Below, piece by piece: positions 14,711 to 20,427 of a stretch of DNA of 22,019 bases. The stretch lies in the NCBI GenBank assembly GCA_964535315.1, contig CAZHTS010000076.1, forward strand, positions 1-22,019. Direction: 5' to 3'. Each line of letters starts with the position of its first letter. Positions within the stretch are counted from its first letter, which is position 1. The notes beneath the pieces are model-generated. The model was not told the DNA's origin. It saw only the letters and a list, made by a program, of their open reading frames with translations, and ran no database searches. The stretch is from CAZHTS01 sp964535315. Lineage in GTDB: Bacteria > Chloroflexota > Anaerolineae > Anaerolineales > Anaerolineaceae. The position numbers and the translations under genes were made by a program.

Positions 14711-15832
14711 CTATTGGTGTAATCCTTGCAGGCGCAGAAAGTCCGCCACCGCCGCCAGAAAATCGGACAGGCTCTCTTCTTCGGCCGCCGGGCCCAGGTG
14801 TCCGACCCGGAAAATCTTACCCGCCAACGCGCCCAGGCCGCCGCCGATGGCCATGCCGCGCTCTTCGGCCAGCCAGCGGCTCAACGCCGCCACCTCAAAC
14901 TCGGGGCGCCCCCGTACGGCGGTGACGATGGGCGCCGCATACGCCTCGGGCACAAACATCTCAAAACCCAGCGCTTCCAAACCGGTGCGCATCCTCTGGC
15001 TGGCGCGGCGGTAACGGGCAAAATGCGCCTCCAGCCCACCCGCCAGGATGCGCTGCATGCTGGCCCGGGCGGCCAGGATGACATTCACCGGCAGCGTGAC
15101 CGGCGAAGGATGCCAGGAGCCCCATTCGCGCCCATATTTGCGCCAGGTGCCCAGGTTGAGATACCAACCGTGCCCCGCCGCGCCCGGCTGGCGATCCACC
15201 AGATCCCAGGCGCGCGGCCCGACGCTGATAAAGCCGACACCCGGCAGCGCCTCGAGGCATTTGTTGGCGGTCGACACGCACACGTCCACCCCCCAATCGT
15301 CCACAGCCACATCCACGCCGCCCAGCGAAGAAACCGCATCCACCACCAACACCCGACCGGCAGAGCGCACCACCTCGGCCAGTTCACGCAGCGGGTTCAA
15401 CACCGTCGTGGCCGTTTCGTGATGCACCAGCGCCACCACCCGCGCCTCGGGGTTTTCCGCCAGGATACGGCGTAAATCGTCCGGCTGCAACGGCTGGCCC
15501 AGCGGAGCGTCAAACGGCACAATCCGGGCGCGGTAGCCCTGGGCGATATCGCTCAGACGATCGCCGAAGAAACCGTTCGAGCCGACGACGATCTTCTCAC
15601 CATCCGCCGCCAGGCTGCCGATGGCCATATCCATCAGGGCCGAGGCCGGGCCCGGCACGACGAACAGGTCGTTTTGCGTCTTAAAAAACTGGCGCAACAA
15701 CCCCAACAGGTCATTGTAAATTTCCATCCACTCCGGACCGTAGTGCCGGATTACCGGCTGGGCAACCGCTGCCAGTACGCCCTCGTCCACATCACCGGGA
15801 CCGGGGGTAAACAATCTGAGATGCCGGGTCAT
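14711..15832 (-). CDS. Class V PLP-dependent aminotransferase (alanine-glyoxylate/AEP-transaminase-like)
   Basis: A 373-residue fold-type I enzyme moving an amino group from an amino acid to a 2-oxo acid. Seen: TPGPG at 9-13, HHETATTVLNP (137-147), the cofactor-binding Asp165 in VDAVSSLGG, and the Schiff-base Lys191 in STANKCLEALPG. The NKC-x3-PG surroundings recall 2-aminoethylphosphonate transaminase as well as serine/alanine-glyoxylate enzymes, so the family name does not fix the substrate. GGAGG lies 10 nt before the ATG at 15832. It is first in an operon with iorAB, which argues that its oxo-acid product feeds the oxidoreductase. Its promoter carries a palindrome at -41.5 next to the Crp/Fnr gene. 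Confidence 0.88.
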   Translation of the reverse strand: MTRHLRLFTPGPGDVDEGVLAAVAQPVIRHYGPEWMEIYNDLLGLLRQFFKTQNDLFVVPGPASALMDMAIGSLAADGEKIVVGSNGFFGDRLSDIAQGYRARIVPFDAPLGQPLQPDDLRRILAENPEARVVALVHHETATTVLNPLRELAEVVRSAGRVLVVDAVSSLGGVDVAVDDWGVDVCVSTANKCLEALPGVGFISVGPRAWDLVDRQPGAAGHGWYLNLGTWRKYGREWGSWHPSPVTLPVNVILAARASMQRILAGGLEAHFARYRRASQRMRTGLEALGFEMFVPEAYAAPIVTAVRGRPEFEVAALSRWLAEERGMAIGGGLGALAGKIFRVGHLGPAAEEESLSDFLAAVADFLRLQGLHQ

Positions 15833-15895
15833 TTTTGTGCTGCCTCCAGGGAGATAGATACCATTACCACAACGCCATCGTTGCAGTCTGACATC

Positions 15896-15937
15896 ATTAT
15901 AGCGAAACGAATCTTTAAAAAAAGTAGCGTTCGCTAC
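15896..15937 (-). promoter_or_regulatory. Activator-dependent promoter with NtcA-type box (aminotransferase-iorAB operon)
   Basis: On the minus strand GTAGCGAACGCTAC (15937-15924) has perfect 6-bp arms and fits GTA-N8-TAC. A perfect -10 TATAAT lies at 15901-15896 with no recognisable -35. With a start at about 15889 the palindrome centre is at -41.5, the class II activator position. The same palindrome plus its following T7 run could also fold as a weak terminator of the regulator gene. Confidence 0.65.
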
Positions 15938-15949
15938 AAAAATCGTCCC

Positions 15950-16666
15950 TCAATCGTCGACAGCCAGTTCGCTCAGACGCACAAAATCAACAATTTCCAG
16001 AACATTCTTGGAAAAACGGTGGATGACCCCCATCGCCTTCAAGCGTCCGATGGCCTTGGTTACCGTCACGCGGTGCACCCCCATTAACCGGGCGAGATCG
16101 TTCTGCGTTATTCCCGGGCGCAAGCTCACCTGGCGTTGTCCGGCAGCGACCGGCGCGCCCTTATAATGCACCAGATAAACGATCATTTTGCATACCCGGA
16201 CGAAATGATCGTTATTCAGGGTGTCGCGCAGCAGCACGCCGTACATGCGAATCTTACAGGCCGAGGCGCGGATCAATTCAATGAGCAGGTGGGGGTACCG
16301 TTCGGCAATCACGCCCTCGATCAACTCGCGGCTGAAGAAATACGCCACACAATCGCTGCGCGCCCGCACACTGGCCTCATCGCTATCCTCCCCGCTCACA
16401 AAACAGGAGACCTCCCCGAAGATACACCCCGCCCCCACATAAAACAGCGCCTTCTCAGGCCCACGCGACGTGTACAGCAAAATCTCCACGCTGCCTTCCT
16501 GCACAAAATACACGCCCTCGACCCGCGCATGCAGGTCGAGGATCTGCTGGCCGCGGACAAAGGTGCAGCGCCGCCCCAGAAAGGTAACTTGCTCCCACGA
16601 GGGGCACAGATTCTCAAAGATTGGCAGCTGATATTGCAGGACGGCGTTCCTTAACATGCGCTCCAT
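15950..16666 (-). CDS. Crp/Fnr-family transcriptional regulator with NtcA-like recognition helix
   Basis: A 238-residue activator: cyclic-nucleotide-binding-like beta-barrel (about 15-110), long dimerisation helix (about 112-150), winged helix-turn-helix (about 165-235) with GITQNDLARLMGVHRVTVTKAIGRL (first 20 residues from 185). The recognition helix HRVTVTK (198-204) matches the RVTVT of NtcA rather than the RETV/ETIS of Crp and Fnr. The phosphate-binding cassette has GEVSCF but lacks the Arg-Ser/Thr-Ala that binds cAMP, and there is no N-terminal Fnr cysteine cluster, so the effector is unknown. The start used is the ATG at 16666 behind GAGGG; that ATG overlaps a TATAAT, so a leaderless start at Met4 (16657) is possible. 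It lies directly upstream of the aminotransferase operon it probably controls. Confidence 0.85.
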   Translation of the reverse strand: MERMLRNAVLQYQLPIFENLCPSWEQVTFLGRRCTFVRGQQILDLHARVEGVYFVQEGSVEILLYTSRGPEKALFYVGAGCIFGEVSCFVSGEDSDEASVRARSDCVAYFFSRELIEGVIAERYPHLLIELIRASACKIRMYGVLLRDTLNNDHFVRVCKMIVYLVHYKGAPVAAGQRQVSLRPGITQNDLARLMGVHRVTVTKAIGRLKAMGVIHRFSKNVLEIVDFVRLSELAVDD

Positions 16667-16670
16667 TATA
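16665..16670 (-). promoter_or_regulatory. TATAAT overlapping the regulator's start codon
   Basis: A perfect minus-strand -10 box lies at 16670-16665 and shares bases with the ATG at 16666. If used, transcription would begin near 16658, one base before the Met4 codon, giving a leaderless mRNA. The -35 region is poor (TGAAGT at 17 bp). It may be chance. Confidence 0.35.
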
Positions 16671-16802
16671 CCCTCACCAACAGCCCGACTTCACGGTACA
16701 ATTAAGGCGCATCAGGAATTGCCGTGGTGGGTATGCCGCTTCTTTCACAGGAAATCCCAAAGAACCACAATTCATCTGGCAGTTCAGCTCACGGAGGTAG
16801 AC

Positions 16803-17279
16803 ATGCAGTTCAGCATTCGACCGGCAACCATGGATGATTACGAAGTATTGTGCGCGCTGATGGACGAGATCGATTATCTCCACCGTCAGGCGTTGCCCCG
16901 CATGTTCAAAGCGCCGGATGGCATGGTGCGCGAAGAGGACTACATCGAATATCTGATCAACGACCCCACCAGCCTGTTGGCCGTGGCCGAAGCGGGCAGC
17001 GAGTTATTGGGGTACGTCATCGTCATGCTGCGCGAAACGCCCGACGTGCCCATCCTGGTCAAGCAGCGCTACGCCATCATCGACAACCTGGGCGTCAACC
17101 CCAACTATCGCCGCCAGGGTGTGGGCCAGGCGTTGATGCAGCACGCCGAGCAGTGGGCCGGGGAACACGGCGCCGGGCGCGTCGAGCTAACCGTTTTCGA
17201 CTTCAACCACAACGCCCAGGCGTTTTATACCGCCCTCGGTTACCTGCCGCTCAATCACAAACTGGATAAAGGACTGTAG
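16803..17279 (+). CDS. GNAT-family N-acetyltransferase
   Basis: A 158-residue single-domain acetyltransferase using acetyl-CoA. The ATG at 16803 follows GGAGG with a 5-nt spacer and begins the typical strand MQFSIRPAT; upstream in-frame ATGs overlap the divergent regulator and are rejected. Motif A is clear: IDNLGVNPNYRRQGVGQALM (93-112), with the acetyl-CoA pyrophosphate loop RRQGVG (103-108). Motif B AQAFYTALGY lies at 138-147. The substrate cannot be told; the architecture is that of RimI/Pat-like amine acetylases. A second GNAT gene follows after 8 bp, so the two are co-transcribed. Confidence 0.88.
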   Translation: MQFSIRPATMDDYEVLCALMDEIDYLHRQALPRMFKAPDGMVREEDYIEYLINDPTSLLAVAEAGSELLGYVIVMLRETPDVPILVKQRYAIIDNLGVNPNYRRQGVGQALMQHAEQWAGEHGAGRVELTVFDFNHNAQAFYTALGYLPLNHKLDKGL

Positions 17280-17287
17280 CCGCAGCC

Positions 17288-17863
17288 ATGAAGACTCACC
17301 CCATTCAAGCACTGGAGTTTCAGCCGGTAACGCCCGAACGCTGGCCCGATTTTGAGACCCTGTTCGGTAAAAACGGCGCTTGCGCCGGATGCTGGTGCAC
17401 GTGGTGGCGGCTGACGCGCAGCCAGTTCAACCAGCAGGGGAGCGAGGGCAACCGCCAGACCATCCGCGCCGTCATCGCCGCCGGGCGCGTTCCGGGCATT
17501 CTGGCCTACGCCGACGGCCAGCCCGCCGGCTGGTGCGCGGTGGCCCCGCGCAGCGAATATGCCTCGATCGAGCGCTCGCCGGTGCTCAAACGCGTCGACG
17601 ACCTGCCGGTGTGGTCGCTCACCTGCTTCTTCATCGAGCGCCAGTACCGCCGCCAGGGGTTGATGGGCCGGCTGCTCGAGGCCGCCATCGTCTACGCCCG
17701 TAGTCAGGGGGCGGCGATCCTCGAGGCTTACCCCAGCGACAGCCCGCGCCAGCTCTCGGCCACCGAACTATACATGGGCCAGATGCAGCTCTTCCTGAGC
17801 GCCGGATTCGTCGAGGTCGCCCGGCGCTCGGCGCACCGCCCCATCCTGCGCCTCACCCTTTAA
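17288..17863 (+). CDS. GNAT-family N-acetyltransferase with Cys-rich N-terminus
   Basis: A 191-residue acetyltransferase. The N-terminal part contains GKNGACAGCWCTWWR (27-41), with three cysteines in seven residues and paired tryptophans; this block is an oddity for a GNAT and might bind metal or line the substrate pocket. The acetyl-CoA region is LTCFFIERQYRRQGLMGRLL (111-130) with RRQGLMG as the loop, and the C-terminal strand pair includes AGFVEVARR (172-180). The ATG at 17288 comes 8 bp after the previous stop with no strong Shine-Dalgarno, suggesting translational coupling to the first GNAT. Substrate unknown. A terminator follows directly. Confidence 0.86.
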   Translation: MKTHPIQALEFQPVTPERWPDFETLFGKNGACAGCWCTWWRLTRSQFNQQGSEGNRQTIRAVIAAGRVPGILAYADGQPAGWCAVAPRSEYASIERSPVLKRVDDLPVWSLTCFFIERQYRRQGLMGRLLEAAIVYARSQGAAILEAYPSDSPRQLSATELYMGQMQLFLSAGFVEVARRSAHRPILRLTL

Positions 17864-17869
17864 ATACAC

Positions 17870-17904
17870 ACGGGGCGCCTCTTCCAGCGCCCCGTCTTTA
17901 TTTT
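17870..17904 (+). terminator. Intrinsic terminator after the GNAT pair
   Basis: ACGGGGCGC (17870-17878) pairs with GCGCCCCGT (17887-17895) over an 8-nt loop, followed by CTTTATTTT. It lies between convergent genes. Confidence 0.9.
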
Positions 17905-17907
17905 CGC

Positions 17908-18780
17908 TTACCCCAGGTATTTGGTAATCTTTTGCGCCACCAGCGCCGGCTGGTCAAAGGTGGCCACGTGTCCGGCGTCGGGAATGACTTCGGCCTGCAA
18001 ACCCTGTACCAACGAACGCGCCCGGTTGATGACCGTTTCAGGACGATAGATCACCTCTTTTTCGCCAACGAGCAGCAGAATCGGCGGGCGCAGTTTGCGC
18101 AATTCTTCATCGGCCAACACCGGCGGGCGCAGCAGGTTGGGTTTGCCGTACAGAAAAGCAGCTTCTAACTGCCTGCCCAACGGGTGAGCAACGGCCTGCT
18201 CTTTGTGGGTAAAAAACCAGCGCACGTAGCTCTTCACCAACGGGCGGGCCGGCACGACCATCATCCCGTACGAGCGGGCAAAAAAGCCCATGCCCAACGA
18301 GGTGAACGTCGCCGCGGGCGAAATCGACACGACCCGGCGCACGCGCCCCGGCGAGAAGAGGGCAAAATTAACCGCCACCCAGCCGCCAAAAGACGCCCCC
18401 ACCAGGTTGGCGCGTTCCAGGTCAAGTGCATTCAAAACCCCTTCCAACCATTCAGCCGAATCGGCCGGCTTGACCGGGAAATAACGCGTCACGCTCTTGT
18501 TTGGGTCGCCAATGATATCCACCGCATAGGTACGGAAGGTGCGGTTTAATTCACCCACAATCGTCGACCACATCGTCGCCGACGCAAACGCACCGTGTAA
18601 CAAAACAACCGGCTGCCCATTCTTCGGGCCGCTGGCAATGACATGTGTCGTCCCGTAGCGTCCCTGTACCGAGAGGGTCTCATAGGGCGTAGGCCACAGG
18701 GCCATGCTCGCCTCGTAGGCGGCCATAAACTTCTCGCGTCCCTCGGGGGTCTTAAAGGTATTCTGAAGGTCGTCAGACAT
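17908..18780 (-). CDS. Alpha/beta-fold hydrolase
   Basis: A 290-residue cytoplasmic hydrolase (no signal peptide). Seen: oxyanion HGAFAS (62-67), VDIIGDP (88-93), nucleophile Ser130 in GASFGG (128-133), and His271 in DAGHVATFDQP. The third triad residue is in LVGEKEVIYRP, where Glu242 takes the usual Asp position; this GxxEVIY form is seen in a branch of the family and is compatible with activity. Residues about 150-215 form the cap. The ATG at 18780 lacks a close Shine-Dalgarno (GGGAG lies 14 nt upstream). Upstream, TTGACA (18860-18855) lies 14 or 16 bp before TATAAT or TAATTA. Substrate unknown; an ester or C-C bond substrate is possible. Confidence 0.88.
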   Translation of the reverse strand: MSDDLQNTFKTPEGREKFMAAYEASMALWPTPYETLSVQGRYGTTHVIASGPKNGQPVVLLHGAFASATMWSTIVGELNRTFRTYAVDIIGDPNKSVTRYFPVKPADSAEWLEGVLNALDLERANLVGASFGGWVAVNFALFSPGRVRRVVSISPAATFTSLGMGFFARSYGMMVVPARPLVKSYVRWFFTHKEQAVAHPLGRQLEAAFLYGKPNLLRPPVLADEELRKLRPPILLLVGEKEVIYRPETVINRARSLVQGLQAEVIPDAGHVATFDQPALVAQKITKYLG

Positions 18781-18832
18781 AGGTGGCGTAGATGCTCCCG
18801 CGCAGGCTGGAAAGGTCTAAGATGAGCAAGTG

Positions 18833-18860
18833 TAATTATACACCATTCTGCTGCTGTCAA
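18833..18860 (-). promoter_or_regulatory. Possible promoter of the hydrolase gene
   Basis: On the minus strand a perfect TTGACA (18860-18855) precedes TATAAT (18840-18835) by 14 bp, too short for standard sigma-70, or TAATTA (18838-18833) by 16 bp. A TGTA/TACA dyad surrounds the -10 (18831-18842). Confidence 0.4.
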
Positions 18861-18910
18861 CCCTTGAGAACTGCGGCCGAGTTTCACCCGGCCAGCCGAT
18901 TGGCGGCGCG

Positions 18911-19594
18911 TTAAGCCGCCACGAACACCTGCGAAAGGCAGCGCTCGGCCTGGGGTGCAATCAGGCGCACGTTGGCCTCGATCTCATCCAGGTGGCGCTG
19001 GACGGCCTGCGGATCGATCCCCGGCGGAGCATAGACGGTGAACATCACCTGCCGCGTGCCGGCGTGAATCTGGGTGCGCTGATCCGGGCCGTAGAGGATG
19101 CTGGAGATGACCCCGGCGCCATCGTACATGTACATATCGCCGGCCTTCAAATCCTGCTCCTGACCGCGCAGCAGCATATAGCGCTCGCTGCCTCTGGCCA
19201 CGTCCAGGTGCACCGGCAATTGCAGCCGCTCCAGATCGTGCCCGGCGGTCAACAGCAGGTTGTGCAGTTCGGCCATGAACATACTTTCCACCAACCCGGC
19301 CACGCCGGGGATTGCCTTGCCTTTCAGTACCAACGACTCAAGCTGTAACTGGACGTGATACGTTTTTTTGAAGCGCCGGTAATAACGTTCATAGGCCTGG
19401 AGTTCGGGCAATGCGCCGATGGCGCTGCGATCCTGACCGGCAAAGCGGGCGCGCAGTTCGTCCTGCAGCGCCTCTTTGTGTTGCTCCAGCCCGGCGTGCT
19501 GCGCCGGGTTGGTAACGTTCGCCAACACCAACACCCCGGCCGAAGCGCCGGGATAACTTGCTTTCCATGCATCACTGACGGTGAAGTAAACCAT
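18911..19594 (-). CDS. B3/B4 tRNA-binding-domain protein (PheRS-beta-like domain)
   Basis: A 227-residue stand-alone B3/B4 domain, the editing domain of the beta chain of phenylalanyl-tRNA synthetase. Seen: VLVLANVTNP (21-30), the central ERYYRRFKKTYHVQLQLESL (69-88), the signature LKGKAIPGVAGLVESMF (90-106), then DGAGVISSILYGPDQRTQI (158-176) for the B4 part. Free-standing members are thought to hydrolyse mischarged aminoacyl-tRNA, though most are untested. The start is the ATG at 19594, where the conserved fold begins; a longer frame to 19717 has no family support. Only a weak GGGGTG lies before the ATG. It is divergent from the lipoprotein gene. Confidence 0.82.
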   Translation of the reverse strand: MVYFTVSDAWKASYPGASAGVLVLANVTNPAQHAGLEQHKEALQDELRARFAGQDRSAIGALPELQAYERYYRRFKKTYHVQLQLESLVLKGKAIPGVAGLVESMFMAELHNLLLTAGHDLERLQLPVHLDVARGSERYMLLRGQEQDLKAGDMYMYDGAGVISSILYGPDQRTQIHAGTRQVMFTVYAPPGIDPQAVQRHLDEIEANVRLIAPQAERCLSQVFVAA

Positions 19595-19725
19595 AAAACA
19601 CCCCAAATGACAGGCAAAATAGGATTGAACCTCTGCATTGTACCACAACGCATTACCCACCCGACCAATGGCGCCCGCCCGGACATCTCCGCAAAACCAC
19701 AAGCAAATTTGCAACAAAAAAGAGC

Positions 19726-19753
19726 TTGCGCGTTTTCCGACTCACGTTACAAT
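19726..19753 (+). promoter_or_regulatory. Probable promoter of the small lipoprotein gene
   Basis: TTGCGC (19726-19731), a 16-bp spacer and TACAAT (19748-19753) predict a start near 19760 and a leader of about 60 nt. Confidence 0.45.
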
Positions 19754-19821
19754 AAACCCTATCAGGCCCAGTCGCCTGTGGCTGCCCGTGCAGCCTTACT
19801 TTACCCCTGTCTGGAGGAAAA

Positions 19822-20271
19822 ATGAAATCAACCAAGTTTGTCTCACTGCTGCTTTTGTTGTCTATTTTGGGCGCATTGCTGGCAGCCTGTACGCCCGAGC
19901 CGGTCAAGATGGAAAACCTGCCCGTTTACCCGGGTGTCCAGCCCTCTTCGGATCCCAACGCCGCCAAGCTGATCGAAAGCCTCAACGAGCAGCTCAAGTC
20001 GTCGTCGCCCAACATGGAAAATATCGAAACCAAGACGTATGCCATCCCCAAGGACACCACCTGGGACGCCGTCGAGAAATACTATACCGAGCAGCTTTCC
20101 AAGGACGATTGGAAGAGCGACCCGCAGTTGGTCTTCAATGAGGTCGGTGAGAACGAGATCCATGTGCGCGGCTGGATGCGCGGCAAGCAGGTCGTCGCCG
20201 TGTTGTTCGTCGCCATGCCCGTGCTCAACGAAAACGTGATGGGCATCGTTCTGGGCAGCGTCAAAGAATAA
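19822..20271 (+). CDS. Small secreted lipoprotein of unknown function
   Basis: A 149-residue protein with a clear type II signal peptide: MKSTKF, a long Leu-rich segment, and lipobox L20-A-A-C23. The mature part has a Pro-rich start (about 24-45) and then an alpha/beta stretch with DTTWDAVEKYYTEQLSKDDW (78-97), in which a residue pattern like a small periplasmic alpha-beta sandwich is visible, followed by hydrophobic strands VVAVLFVAMPV and VMGIVLGSV. No family is recognised with certainty. GGAGG with a 4-nt spacer fixes the ATG at 19822. It has its own promoter and terminator, so it is monocistronic. Envelope-attached, role unknown. Confidence 0.82.
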   Translation: MKSTKFVSLLLLLSILGALLAACTPEPVKMENLPVYPGVQPSSDPNAAKLIESLNEQLKSSSPNMENIETKTYAIPKDTTWDAVEKYYTEQLSKDDWKSDPQLVFNEVGENEIHVRGWMRGKQVVAVLFVAMPVLNENVMGIVLGSVKE

Positions 20272-20287
20272 GGCACCGTCTGTAGCC

Positions 20288-20319
20288 AAACAGCCCGGCT
20301 GAGCGGCCGGGCTGTTTTT
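20288..20319 (+). terminator. Intrinsic terminator of the lipoprotein gene
   Basis: ACAGCCCGGC (20290-20299) pairs with GCCGGGCTGT (20306-20315) around a 6-nt loop, followed by TTTTA; flanking A and T bases extend the stem by two pairs. Confidence 0.92.
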
Positions 20320-20392
20320 ATGGTTCCCGGTGATTGATCTGGGGGATATTGGCCTGCGCAGGGTTCAGGCGGCGCGGCCGCCATTGCCGGGC

Positions 20393-20420
20393 CAGACACA
20401 CGGGGAAGATATGCTATACT
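20393..20420 (+). promoter_or_regulatory. Promoter placing the start at the CPBP start codon
   Basis: CAGACA (20393-20398), a 16-bp spacer and TATACT (20415-20420) predict transcription from about 20427, one base before the ATG at 20428. No Shine-Dalgarno is present in the short interval, so the mRNA is likely leaderless. Confidence 0.55.
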
Positions 20421-20427
20421 GGTGCTC

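Noticed and set aside
16656..16802. N-terminal extension of 49 residues on the first GNAT gene
   Set aside because: It overlaps the divergent regulator's start region and lacks a ribosome site, whereas the ATG at 16803 has GGAGG and begins the conserved fold.
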